DNA from: Larkinella bovis
Lineage (GTDB): Bacteria > Bacteroidota > Bacteroidia > Cytophagales > Spirosomataceae
NCBI RefSeq assembly: GCF_042655385.1
Contig: NZ_JBHSMA010000001.1
Coordinates: 496,001 to 560,000 of the forward strand
DNA length: 64,000 nucleotides
Direction: 5' to 3'
In this document: positions 25,174 through 33,807 of the stretch, one piece after another
Layout: every line of letters starts with the position of its first letter
Position numbering within the stretch: the stretch's first letter is position 1
Program-made: the position numbers and the translations under genes
Notes under the pieces: model-generated
Told to the model about the DNA's origin: nothing
Database searches by the model: none
What the model saw: the letters and a program-made list of their open reading frames with translations, nothing else

Positions 25174-26694
25174 TCATTCGTTCACTTTTACGGCGGTAAG
25201 CTGGGCGAGAAGCTGTTCAAGAAAGCTCATCACGCCTTTCAGGGAACCGGGCTGGTATTTGTTGACCAAAACCGCAAAGCTCAGAAGCTCGCCGTCCGCC
25301 GAGGTCGCATAGCCGGCATACGCCCGCACGCCCTCGATCGTTCCGCTTTTCGCCCGGACGTTACCCGCAGCGGCTGTACCCCGCCCGAGACTTTTGACCG
25401 TGCCGGATTCTCCCACGACCGGAATGCTGTCGTAGAAGGGCAGAAAGCTTTTTTCTTTCGACATGCCGGCCAAAATGCCGGTCAGACTGGCCGCTGTCAG
25501 GGCACCGACCGGTGACAGACCGCTGCCGTCTCTGGGGCGAAAACCGCTGAGATCAACGCCTTTGCTTTGCCAGAACCGGGTCATCTGCTGAACCGCCAGG
25601 TCGGTGGTCACGGGGGCTTTGGCTAAGGCATTGCCCGCCAGCATCAACAGCGATTCGGCGTACAGGTTGATACTCTGGTGGTTGGTCAGCCGTGCCATTT
25701 CGGCCAGCGGAACGGAGGTGTGCAGGTGAAGCTGCGTCCGTTTGCCACCCGGTGCCAGGGGCAGGTTGCCGGTTTCCGGCTGGCGAGCGGGGCCGAGCGA
25801 GCGGGGCGCATTCTGAACCGAAATGCCGGCTTTCAGCAACTGCTCGTGTAAAGCAAACGCCGTAAAAAACGCCGGATCGGGCAGCGAACCTTTCACGCCG
25901 AATTCGCTGACCCCGGCCGGAACGGTGCCTTCCAGAAAAACCTGCGTGGAAGGTGGAGCATTGTAGATGATCACTTCATCGCCAGAGCCAGCCGGTCCGG
26001 TCCGGACGTTGTTTTGCAGTTGCAGGAAGGGGATGGCCGGTTCGGTTCGCAGGATTGGGGCGGGTTGACCGACGGTTTTGGCCGGTTTGAAAACCGCCCG
26101 GTAGAGATTTTCGTTAAAATTCAGGCCCGAAAGACCGGCCCCGTAGTAATTCCCGATATCGCCCCAGACCCAGGTGTTTGGCACCGGAAGACTCTGAATA
26201 ACCGACGCATCACCCACGACCGAACCCCGAATCTGTTTGATTCCGGCAGTTTGAACAACTTCTTTCCAGGTCCGCAGCAGGGTGGGGGCGTCGGCAAACT
26301 CCGCAAACCGGTTGCTGCCAAGGGTGGGGTCGCCGGAACCCCGGATGTACAGATTCCCCTGCAAAACGCTGTCCCGGATCGCTCCGTCGTATTCCAGGAC
26401 GGTCTGAAGGGTGTGGTTTTCGCCCAAAACCGCCAGGGCCGTCGCCGTTGTTGCCAGCTTCAGGGTCGATGCGGAGGGCAGGCTCAACTGGGCATTAAAA
26501 TCGACCAGAACCGCTCCGTCGCGCACCCGCCGAACCGACAAAGCCGCCGTTCCGTGTCGGACAAAGGCGCTGTTTTGAAGGTGGTACATGGTGGCCTTCA
26601 GTCGTTCAATTGCCAGCGAATCCGCCGACAACGGGGACGAATAGATTTCCACACCGCCAAAAAGACAATAAAAAAAGGCCAGGTACCGGTACAT
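25174..26694 (-). CDS. dacB: D-alanyl-D-alanine carboxypeptidase/endopeptidase (PBP4)
   Basis: This 506-residue class C penicillin-binding protein belongs to the S13 family. An N-terminal hydrophobic signal (YLAFFYCLFGG) precedes the catalytic domain. The active-site motifs are S76-T-L-K79 in LPSASTLKLATT, S-I-N in TNHQSINLYAESLL, and KSG in VRAKSGTIEGVRAYAGYA. The long insertion between the first two motifs is characteristic of PBP4/DacB. It trims or cuts peptidoglycan cross-links in the periplasm. Its stop lies 11 bases from the convergent response-regulator gene. A minus-strand TACCTTTG (26839-26846) upstream may be its promoter. Confidence 0.93.
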   Translation of the reverse strand: MYRYLAFFYCLFGGVEIYSSPLSADSLAIERLKATMYHLQNSAFVRHGTAALSVRRVRDGAVLVDFNAQLSLPSASTLKLATTATALAVLGENHTLQTVLEYDGAIRDSVLQGNLYIRGSGDPTLGSNRFAEFADAPTLLRTWKEVVQTAGIKQIRGSVVGDASVIQSLPVPNTWVWGDIGNYYGAGLSGLNFNENLYRAVFKPAKTVGQPAPILRTEPAIPFLQLQNNVRTGPAGSGDEVIIYNAPPSTQVFLEGTVPAGVSEFGVKGSLPDPAFFTAFALHEQLLKAGISVQNAPRSLGPARQPETGNLPLAPGGKRTQLHLHTSVPLAEMARLTNHQSINLYAESLLMLAGNALAKAPVTTDLAVQQMTRFWQSKGVDLSGFRPRDGSGLSPVGALTAASLTGILAGMSKEKSFLPFYDSIPVVGESGTVKSLGRGTAAAGNVRAKSGTIEGVRAYAGYATSADGELLSFAVLVNKYQPGSLKGVMSFLEQLLAQLTAVKVNE

Positions 26695-26735
26695 GGAAGT
26701 GTAAAAAGTCGGGTAGTTTATGAAAGCGGTTTTTG

Positions 26736-26743
26736 TATTTTTG
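26736..26743 (+). promoter_or_regulatory. -7 box facing the MBL gene
   Basis: TATTTTTG matches TAnnTTTG on the plus strand, about 118 bases before the MBL start codon. The -33 element is weak (TTTA at 26717-26720). Together with the minus-strand TACCTTTG at 26839-26846 it suggests overlapping divergent transcription for dacB and the MBL gene. Confidence 0.4.
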
Positions 26744-26860
26744 CAAAATATAGCCAGAATTTTACGCCCTTTTTCGCTGTTACACCAAAATTAAAGAGTA
26801 TCTAGCTTCCTTTTCCGGTCACTGTGCGACAATCGACCGCAAAGGTATTAATCTAAACGA

Positions 26861-28297
26861 ATGAAGTTGACATTTTGGGGGGCGACGCGTCAGGTGACCG
26901 GGAGTATGTTTCTGCTGGAAACGGATGATCATTACCGGATTCTGATTGATTGCGGGGCCGACATGGATAAAAAAACGGGCTCGAATGGTTTGGCCGAAGA
27001 ATCACCGAGCGGTGCTACCGGTTTTTTCCCGTTCGAACCGTCCATGATCAATGTGGTGCTGCTGACCCACGCACACATCGATCACAGTGGAAATATTCCG
27101 AATTTATACCGGGAAGGGTACGAGGGGCAGATTTTGTGTACCGAGCCCACCTATTCATTAACCAATTTGCTGCTTCAGGACGCGGCTTCGCTCAACCACC
27201 GACGACTGAACGAACTCGGCAAAAGCAAAAAGCAGAAGGTTCGGAAAAAACTGGTGGCGCTCCAGAAAGATCTGTTTCTGGAAAAGCAGGTCCGCGAATC
27301 GATGGACAACGTCGTGCCGATTCAGTTTAACCGCAAATTTCGCCTGGCCGATGATATCGACGTGACCTTCATTCCGGCGGGCCACCTGCTGGGAGCGGCT
27401 CATATTGTGATCGGGGTTTACGAAAATGGGCAGCGGAAAACCATTTGTTTCTCGGGCGACATCGGTCGTCAACACTATCCGCTGCTGACCGATCCTGAAC
27501 CCGTTCCGCAGGTGGATTACCTGATTTGTGAATCGACCTACGGAAACCGCCTGCACCTGGATTCGCAAACGCCCGAAGCGATGCTGGCTGACGTAATCAA
27601 GCGAACCTGCATCGATATTCCGGGGCGGCTTATCATTCCTTCTTTTTCGGTCGGTCGAACCCAGGCGCTGCTGTATACCCTCAACCGCTTGTACACCGAA
27701 CAGGGCTTTTCGGCCATTAAAGTGTTTTCCGACAGCCCGTTAGCCTTGGAAAGCACCAAAGTATACCAGAAAAACCTGCGGTTATTAAACCGGGAAGCGA
27801 AAGAATACTACGAGGAAAACGAGTCATTGTTTGATTTTGCCAATTTTGAATACCTAGAATCCTCGAAGGCCAGCCGGGAGGTATCGAACTACCGCGAACC
27901 GTGCATCATCATTTCGTCGTCGGGGATGGTGCAGGGCGGTCGGGTCGAACAACACGTGGCGGCCAACATCAGCAATCCGTATTGTACCATCCTGATCATC
28001 GGGTATTGCGCCGAAGGAACCCTTGGCTGGCGATTGCTCAACGGCCAGCCGACCATTTCGATTAAAGACAAGGAGGAGCCGGTTTTGGCGAAAGTTGAGC
28101 GGACGGATGTGTTCAGCGGGCACGGCGACCGCGACGATCTGGTCCGGTTTGTCAAGCATCAATCGTCCGAAAAACTGAAAAAAGTGTTTCTGGTGCACGG
28201 AGAATACACCAGCATGGTGGCCTTTCAGCAGACCTTGCAGGAAGAAGGTTTTGCCCAGGTAGTGATACCGGAAAAGGGGCAACAATTTGACTTATAA
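26861..28297 (+). CDS. Metallo-beta-lactamase/beta-CASP ribonuclease-like protein
   Basis: This 478-residue protein has an MBL domain with the zinc motif H70-A-H72-I-D74-H75 (LLTHAHIDHSGNIP) and FSGDIGR. A beta-CASP insert follows (PSFSVGRTQALLY, VFSDSPLALEST) and a C-terminal KH/RMMBL-like part shows VFSGHGDRDDL and VFLVHGE. This is the architecture of archaeal CPSF-like and bacterial YSH1-like RNA nucleases. Bacterial members are presumed RNA endonucleases or exonucleases, with poorly known targets. All catalytic motifs look intact. It is monocistronic. Confidence 0.9.
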   Translation: MKLTFWGATRQVTGSMFLLETDDHYRILIDCGADMDKKTGSNGLAEESPSGATGFFPFEPSMINVVLLTHAHIDHSGNIPNLYREGYEGQILCTEPTYSLTNLLLQDAASLNHRRLNELGKSKKQKVRKKLVALQKDLFLEKQVRESMDNVVPIQFNRKFRLADDIDVTFIPAGHLLGAAHIVIGVYENGQRKTICFSGDIGRQHYPLLTDPEPVPQVDYLICESTYGNRLHLDSQTPEAMLADVIKRTCIDIPGRLIIPSFSVGRTQALLYTLNRLYTEQGFSAIKVFSDSPLALESTKVYQKNLRLLNREAKEYYEENESLFDFANFEYLESSKASREVSNYREPCIIISSSGMVQGGRVEQHVAANISNPYCTILIIGYCAEGTLGWRLLNGQPTISIKDKEEPVLAKVERTDVFSGHGDRDDLVRFVKHQSSEKLKKVFLVHGEYTSMVAFQQTLQEEGFAQVVIPEKGQQFDL

Positions 28298-28329
28298 AGC
28301 CGGGAAAGTTGCTGAACCGGATTTTCCGC

Positions 28330-28337
28330 TAACTTTG
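28330..28337 (+). promoter_or_regulatory. -7 box upstream of accA
   Basis: TAACTTTG matches TAnnTTTG, about 99 bases before the accA start. The upstream element is only TTGC at a short distance. It is the best promoter candidate for accA and the genes that follow it. Confidence 0.4.
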
Positions 28338-28435
28338 CCAAGCGAAAAATGTTGCCACCGGGTGGTTTTAGGGCTATTGCTTTTAACAAGGTAGCTGATT
28401 ATCTGTATCCTGGGGCAACGTTAACCAATTCTTGA

Positions 28436-29389
28436 ATGAGGACGTATTTGGATTTCGAAAAACCGATTGCCGATTTAGAAGTACGACTGGTCGAAATGAA
28501 AAAACTGGCCGAAAACAGTAACGTGGATGTTACTGAAGCCGTGGCGTCGCTGGAAGTCAGCATTGAAAAACTCCGGAAGGAGATTTTTGAGAACCTTACC
28601 CGCTGGCAGCGCGTTCAGCTTTCCCGCCATCCGGACCGGCCGTACACGCTCGATTACATTAGCCTGATCGGCGATCAGTTTATCGAACTGCACGGCGATC
28701 GGACGGTGCGCGATGATCCGGCCATGGTAGGCGGTTTTGTCGAAATCGATGGACAGACGGTGATGCTGATTGGTCAGCAGAAGGGCCGGAATACCAAACA
28801 GCGGCAGCACCGCAATTTTGGGATGCCCAACCCGGAAGGATACCGGAAAGCGCTCCGGTTGATGAAACTGGCCGAGAAATTCAACAAGCCCATCGTGACG
28901 ATGATCGACACGCCGGGGGCTTTTCCGGGGCTGGAAGCCGAGGAACGCGGTCAGGGCGAAGCTATTGCCCGGAACCTGAAAGAAATGTTCACGTTGCAGG
29001 TGCCGGTTATCTGCATCGTGATTGGCGAAGGAGCCTCGGGCGGAGCACTGGGCATTGCCATCGGCGACCGGGTGCTGATGCTCGAAAATACCTGGTATTC
29101 GGTAATTTCTCCCGAGAACTGCTCGACCATTCTCTGGCGGAGCTGGGACTATAAGGAACAGGCCGCCGAAGCCATGAAGCTGACGGCCCGCGATATGGAG
29201 AAAAACCGGTTGGTCGACGGCATCATCGAAGAACCGCAGGGCGGAGCGCATACGGACCCTGCTGCGATGGCTGCGCGCATTAAAAAAGTCATTCTGGACA
29301 CCATCGAAGAACTAACTAACCTGACGCCCGAAGAACGCATCGATCAGCGAATCGAAAAATTCTGTTCGATGGGAGTCGTCCTTGAATAA
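28436..29389 (+). CDS. accA: Acetyl-CoA carboxylase carboxyltransferase subunit alpha
   Basis: This 317-residue AccA starts with the helical segment (FEKPIADLEVRLVEMKKLAE) and carries the crotonase-like carboxyltransferase core. GEGASGGALGIAIGDRVLMLENTWYS and SPENCSTILWRSWDYKEQAAEA are diagnostic, as is MIDTPGAFPGLEAEERGQGE. With AccD it transfers carboxyl groups from carboxybiotin to acetyl-CoA, the first step of fatty acid synthesis. It is followed 11 bases later by a HAD phosphatase and then a site-2 protease gene, all on the same strand, suggesting one operon. Confidence 0.97.
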   Translation: MRTYLDFEKPIADLEVRLVEMKKLAENSNVDVTEAVASLEVSIEKLRKEIFENLTRWQRVQLSRHPDRPYTLDYISLIGDQFIELHGDRTVRDDPAMVGGFVEIDGQTVMLIGQQKGRNTKQRQHRNFGMPNPEGYRKALRLMKLAEKFNKPIVTMIDTPGAFPGLEAEERGQGEAIARNLKEMFTLQVPVICIVIGEGASGGALGIAIGDRVLMLENTWYSVISPENCSTILWRSWDYKEQAAEAMKLTARDMEKNRLVDGIIEEPQGGAHTDPAAMAARIKKVILDTIEELTNLTPEERIDQRIEKFCSMGVVLE

Positions 29390-29400
29390 TATTGAAATCG

Positions 29401-30081
29401 ATGGCAGGAGTTTTAAAACCCGGTATCAAAAACATTATTTTCGACCTTGGAGACGTCATTATTCCCATTGATCTGCGGGCACCCATTCGCAATTTTGCGA
29501 CCCTTTCCGGCCTGACGGAAGAGGAGGTCGAATCGCTCTGGCGGGAACATGGGCTGACGTTACAGTATGAAACCGGCTTGATCGACGACGATGGCTTTCG
29601 CCAGCACGTCCGGCGGTTACTCCGGAACCGTGGCGACGGACCGGACGCCTGGGCCGACGAAGTGATCGATACGGCCTGGAATACGGTTTTGCTGGACCTG
29701 CCCGTCGAACGCGTCCGGCGGATTCAGGAGCTTCAGGGCCACTACCGGTTGTTCCTGTTGAGCAACACCAGCCCGATTCACATTGCCGGCGTTAACAAAA
29801 TCTTTGCTGCCCACGGGCTGGCTCCGCTGGAGGAGTTGTTCGAAAAGGTTTATTATTCCTACGAAGTGAAACTGGCCAAACCGACGCCGGAAATTTACCA
29901 GTACGTGCTCAATACGTCCGGGTTAAAGGCCGAGGAAACCCTGTTTTTAGACGACAATCCGCATAACATTCGATCGGCTGGGGAGTTAGGTATCCATGCC
30001 GTACAGGTGCAGCCGCCCCTGACGATTCTTGATTATCTTCGCGATGAATCCACAAACGAGGACATACCTCATTCAAGCTAG
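29401..30081 (+). CDS. HAD superfamily hydrolase, YihX-like
   Basis: This 226-residue protein starts at ATG 29401 (MAGVLKPGIKNIIFDLGDVI); an in-frame TTG nine bases earlier is less likely. Motif I is FDLGDVI with nucleophile D15; the usual second Asp is replaced by Gly, as in the FDLGNV subgroup that includes YihX sugar phosphatases. Motif II is LLSNTS, the lysine lies in VKLAKPTPEIY, and motif IV is FLDDNPHNI. It likely dephosphorylates a sugar phosphate or nucleotide. Its last 38 bases overlap the site-2 protease gene, which implies translational coupling. Confidence 0.88.
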   Translation: MAGVLKPGIKNIIFDLGDVIIPIDLRAPIRNFATLSGLTEEEVESLWREHGLTLQYETGLIDDDGFRQHVRRLLRNRGDGPDAWADEVIDTAWNTVLLDLPVERVRRIQELQGHYRLFLLSNTSPIHIAGVNKIFAAHGLAPLEELFEKVYYSYEVKLAKPTPEIYQYVLNTSGLKAEETLFLDDNPHNIRSAGELGIHAVQVQPPLTILDYLRDESTNEDIPHSS

Positions 30082-31189
30082 CCTTTTTGTTCTAACGGTT
30101 TTATCGACCACGGCAGCCGGGGCAGAATGGATGTATGGCCGTTCTTTTCTGGACGTCGAGCATGGAATTGGCTGGCCGGAATTCTGGGATGGGCTGCATT
30201 ATTCGATCCCGTTTCTGGCCATTCTGACCGTTCATGAGTTCGGCCATTTTTTTACCGCCCGCTACCACCACGTCCGCGTTACGCTGCCTTACTACATTCC
30301 GCTCTGGTTTGGTCTTGGCCAGACCCTCGGTACGCTGGGCGCTTTCATCCGGATCAAGGATTTCATCAACAGCCGCAAGAAGTTTTTCGACATCGGAATT
30401 GCCGGACCGCTGGCCGGTTTTGTCGTCGCACTGGGGGTTCTGTGGTACGGTTTTACCCATTTGCCACCGCCGGAGCATATTTTTTCGATTCACCCCGAAT
30501 ACCGGCAATACGGGCTGGCTTTCGGGCAACATGTGTATAAAAACCTGCCCAAAGACAGTGCGATGCAACTCGGCGACAACCTGCTGTTCTGGTTTTTCAA
30601 AACCTACGTTGCCGATCCGGCGCGGCTGCCGCACCCCTACGAAATGATTCATTACCCGTACCTGATGGCCGGGTATTTTGCCTTGTTTTTTACGTCCCTC
30701 AACCTCATCCCCATCGGTCAACTCGATGGGGGGCATGTGTTGTACAGCCTGATTGGCCGCCGGGCGTTCCGGGCGGTGGCACCGGTTTTGTTCGTCGGTT
30801 TTGCGTTCTACGCCGGTTTGGGTTACATCCGACCGTCGGATTTTATGATTGCCAACGACCTTGATTTTCTGAACGAACTGGGGTATCTGGGTCTGTACAT
30901 TCTGGCGCTGTTCATCAGTTTTCAGGGAATGTGCGAAACCCGGACGACGGCCTGGCTGATTGCCCTGAGTGTGGTGGCGGGCCAGTTCCTGATTTCTTTT
31001 TTCTTCCCGACCATAACCGGCTACCCCGGTTTTCTGTTATTCATTCTGATTCTGGGCCGTTTTCTGGGCGTTTATCATCCGGAAACCGAAGATGATCAGC
31101 CGTTAGGAACCGGGCGAACCGTGCTGGGTTGGCTGGCGCTCGTCATCTTTGTGCTGTGTTTTAGCCCAAAACCGTTCATTTTTTCATAA
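30044..31189 (+). CDS. Site-2 protease family (M50) membrane metallopeptidase
   Basis: This 381-residue integral membrane protein has the zinc motif H64-E-F-G-H68 in LTVHEFGHFF. The third ligand is in NLIPIGQLDGGHVLYSL. It has about eight hydrophobic segments and no PDZ domain, unlike RseP. Start is ATG 30044 (MNPQTRTYL), inside the end of the HAD gene. Bacterial site-2 proteases release membrane-anchored regulators; no anti-sigma factor gene is nearby. All catalytic residues are visible. The C-terminal 100 residues are unusually hydrophobic for the family. Confidence 0.88.
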   Translation: MNPQTRTYLIQASLFVLTVLSTTAAGAEWMYGRSFLDVEHGIGWPEFWDGLHYSIPFLAILTVHEFGHFFTARYHHVRVTLPYYIPLWFGLGQTLGTLGAFIRIKDFINSRKKFFDIGIAGPLAGFVVALGVLWYGFTHLPPPEHIFSIHPEYRQYGLAFGQHVYKNLPKDSAMQLGDNLLFWFFKTYVADPARLPHPYEMIHYPYLMAGYFALFFTSLNLIPIGQLDGGHVLYSLIGRRAFRAVAPVLFVGFAFYAGLGYIRPSDFMIANDLDFLNELGYLGLYILALFISFQGMCETRTTAWLIALSVVAGQFLISFFFPTITGYPGFLLFILILGRFLGVYHPETEDDQPLGTGRTVLGWLALVIFVLCFSPKPFIFS

Positions 31190-31226
31190 ACTTGTTGTCA
31201 ACAGATAGCATCTGTTCCTGATCAAT

Positions 31227-31796
31227 ATGTTTAGCGCATTGGCCCGGTGGTTGTATAAACTGGCCGGTTGGAAACTCTCAGGCCCGGTTCCCGACTTACC
31301 GAAAGCCATTTGGGTACTGGCTCCGCATAACACCAACTGGGATTTTCTGGTCGGGCTGGGCGGTCGGGCCACCACCCGAATCTGGATTCGGTATCTGGCC
31401 AAGAAAGAGCTGTTTACCTGGTATGCGGGCTGGCTGTTCCGGTTGTTAGGGGGCAAGCCGGTCGATCGCAGCCGGTCGCATAACCTTGTCGATGCGATGG
31501 TGGATGTGCTGGTTCAGAGTGAACACCTTCACATTTGCATCTTGCCCGAAGGAACCCGCTCCGATGTGGAACGCCTTAAAACCGGTTTTTACTACATTGC
31601 CCTGAAAGCGGATGTGCCGATCATTCTGACGGGGTTCGATTACCCCCGCAAAACCATTTTCCTGAGTGAACCCCTGTGGATGACCGGTGATTTCGAGAAC
31701 GACGTTCGACCGGTTTACGAATTCTTCAGCAGGATTCAGGGCCAGCGGAAAACCTGGCTGAAGCGCTACGAGGAAACGGGCATTATTGCTACTTAG
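31227..31796 (+). CDS. 1-acyl-glycerol-3-phosphate acyltransferase-like protein (PlsC family)
   Basis: This 189-residue PlsC-fold acyltransferase has motif I H34-N-T-N-W-D39 (the H-x4-D catalytic pair) and PEGTRS at 107-112 for phosphate binding. YYIALKADVPIILTGFDYPRKT supplies the later motif. It is shorter than typical PlsC (about 240 residues) and resembles a compact glycerol acyltransferase family common in Bacteroidota. It may acylate lysophosphatidate or ornithine lipids. It is 37 bases downstream of the site-2 protease gene in the same direction. Confidence 0.85.
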   Translation: MFSALARWLYKLAGWKLSGPVPDLPKAIWVLAPHNTNWDFLVGLGGRATTRIWIRYLAKKELFTWYAGWLFRLLGGKPVDRSRSHNLVDAMVDVLVQSEHLHICILPEGTRSDVERLKTGFYYIALKADVPIILTGFDYPRKTIFLSEPLWMTGDFENDVRPVYEFFSRIQGQRKTWLKRYEETGIIAT

Positions 31797-31956
31797 CCCC
31801 GCCAACCTTTTTAAAACCAGATCGCTCGGATTGTAAGCTGAACCGGTTTTTCTCAACAAGTGGCCCGTGCGGGCTTTCGGCTGGAATGAAGGCGGTTTCT
31901 CGGACGACCGGATCGGTACGATGAAGAAAAACAGCAGGTCGAAACGGCGTTGAAAA

Positions 31957-33087
31957 TCAGACCGTATTAGGACGGGTTTGGACAAGATCACGAACCATCA
32001 GATCACCGGCGCGTTCGGAGGCTCCGGGGCCGCCCACTTTCTCCCGCAATTCGGCATAATCCGCCAGCTGGCGCTCGTGATCGGAGCCACCGGGCAGAAT
32101 TTTTGTCAATTCCAGGATGAGGTTTTCGGTCGTTAACCGGTACTGCTTGAGTTCGGTGACTGCTTCCCGGTTCAAAATCAGGTTGACCAGCGAAATGAAC
32201 GGGACGGCAACGACCCGGCTGGCGATCTGGTACGAAACCCAGGACATGCTGTAACAGACAACTTCCGGCACATTGAGCAGGGCGGTTTCCAGGGTTGCGG
32301 TTCCGGATGTGACCAGGGCCGCATCGGCTACAGTTAGCAGGTTATAGGCGTCGTCCATCACGATCGGAAGCCCCGTTATCTCTTTGGTCAGACTGGTATA
32401 CAACGATGCGGGCAGGTTGCTGACCCCCGACAGGACAAACTGATAATCCGGAAAATGAGCGATGGTTTTTAGCATTTCCGGTAACAGCAAAGTCACTTCC
32501 TGGTATCGGCTGCCGGGCAGGAGCGCGATGATGGGCCTGGAACCGAGTCGGTGCTTTTGCCTGAAATCCGGGTCCGGCCGGAACCCCGCAATGGCATCCA
32601 TCAGCGGATTGCCCACGTAGTCGACCGGGTAGTCATACGTTCGGTAAAAATCGACTTCGAAGGGAAAAATGACGAACATCCGGTCAACCGCTGCCTTGAT
32701 TTTCAGGGCGCGCTTCTGGTTCCAGGCCCAGACTTTGGGCGAAATATAGTAGAAGACCCGGATGGCGTGTTTTTTGGCAAAACGCGCCATCCGCAGGTTA
32801 AAACCGGCATAATCGATCAGAATTAAAACATCGGGCTGCGTTCGGAGCAAATCCCGCTGGCAGTCGCGGAGGTTTTTGCGAATGGTCCCTAAATTCTGGA
32901 TCACCTCCAGAAAGCCCATGAAGGCCATCGTACGGTAATGCCGTACCAGTGTGGCCCCGGCTTCTTCCATTTGGTCGCCCCCCCAGGCCCGGAACCGGGC
33001 CTGGGGATCGCGCTTCCGAATGGCGTTGATCAGGTTGCCGCCGTGGAGGTCGCCGGAACGTTCCCCGGCAATCAGGTAGTAAGTCAT
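31957..33087 (-). CDS. lpxB: Lipid-A-disaccharide synthase
   Basis: This 376-residue glycosyltransferase starts at the LpxB signature YYLIAGERSGDLHGGNLI. Further LpxB features are the motif YISPKVWAWNQKRALKI, the family's LLPGSRYQEV loop, and DAALVTSGTATLETALLNVP, which binds the nucleotide sugar. LpxB joins UDP-diacylglucosamine and lipid X to form the lipid A disaccharide at the inner membrane. It begins 3 bases after the queD-like gene ends, so the two are co-transcribed from the promoter upstream of queD. Other lpx genes are not in the window. Confidence 0.96.
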   Translation of the reverse strand: MTYYLIAGERSGDLHGGNLINAIRKRDPQARFRAWGGDQMEEAGATLVRHYRTMAFMGFLEVIQNLGTIRKNLRDCQRDLLRTQPDVLILIDYAGFNLRMARFAKKHAIRVFYYISPKVWAWNQKRALKIKAAVDRMFVIFPFEVDFYRTYDYPVDYVGNPLMDAIAGFRPDPDFRQKHRLGSRPIIALLPGSRYQEVTLLLPEMLKTIAHFPDYQFVLSGVSNLPASLYTSLTKEITGLPIVMDDAYNLLTVADAALVTSGTATLETALLNVPEVVCYSMSWVSYQIASRVVAVPFISLVNLILNREAVTELKQYRLTTENLILELTKILPGGSDHERQLADYAELREKVGGPGASERAGDLMVRDLVQTRPNTV

Positions 33088-33090
33088 ACG

Positions 33091-33507
33091 TTATTCCCCG
33101 TAGTAATCGACGTAGTTTCTCGGGGTTTCATACAGCCGGATACGGTGCAGCCGGGCTTCGGTAATTTGGGCCAGGGCCTGGTCCAGAATTTTCCAGATTT
33201 CAACCACAAATACCTCGCAACTGGCCATTTTTCCCCGCATAAAATCCACATCGACATTGAGGTTCCGGTGATCCACTTTATCGATGATTTCGGTCTTGAC
33301 CAGATCTGCCAGCACTTTTAAATCGATGACAAAACCGGTATCGGGGTGCGGCTCTCCCTTCACGGTTACAATTAATTCAAAGTTATGACCGTGGCCGTTG
33401 ACGTTCGCACAGGCCCCAAATACTTCGCTATTTTTTTCGTCCGACCAGGTTGGGTTGAACAACCGGTGGGCGGCATTAAAATGTTCTTTTCTGCTAACGT
33501 AAACCAT
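33091..33507 (-). CDS. queD: 6-pyruvoyl-tetrahydropterin synthase / QueD family
   Basis: This 138-residue protein has the three zinc histidines H14 (FNAAHRL), H39 and H41 (NGHGHNFELIV), and a catalytic cysteine C33 (FGACANVNGH). The spacing of Cys to the His pair fits the PTPS/QueD family. It could act in queuosine synthesis (QueD) or tetrahydropterin metabolism, which the sequence does not separate. It is the first gene of an apparent queD-lpxB operon. A -7 box on the minus strand (33573-33580, CAAAATTA read forward) lies about 65 bases upstream. Confidence 0.85.
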   Translation of the reverse strand: MVYVSRKEHFNAAHRLFNPTWSDEKNSEVFGACANVNGHGHNFELIVTVKGEPHPDTGFVIDLKVLADLVKTEIIDKVDHRNLNVDVDFMRGKMASCEVFVVEIWKILDQALAQITEARLHRIRLYETPRNYVDYYGE

Positions 33508-33807
33508 TCGTTACCATCGCCGGGGCGATGTGTCAAGTACGGCAGCGATTGGGTGTCACCCGCTGCTCGCTGCAAAATTACGGTCTTCGGGTCGTTATTA
33601 AAAATGGAAATGAAGCAAGTTGCGATCATCCTGCGAATCCTATTTTTGGGTTTTATTTATGCGCCTTGTCGTAAAATAATTATATTTTTTCATTAAAACG
33701 TGGATAGGTTGGTGTAGCGAATTGGTGTAACTTTACACCCTGTTTTATAGCGAGAAATCGAGATTTTAATCTAACCTAAAACAATCGTTGCTCAATTTCT
33801 ACCGAGT
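33508..33807. promoter_or_regulatory. Divergent control region between queD and hldD
   Basis: The 300 bases hold no gene. There is a minus-strand -7 box (TAATTTTG) at 33573-33580 for queD. A plus-strand TATTTTTG at 33641-33648 would give hldD a leader of about 150 nt. A small hairpin (GGTGTAA-CT-TTACACC, 33724-33739) lies in that leader. The -33 elements are weak on both strands. Confidence 0.4.
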
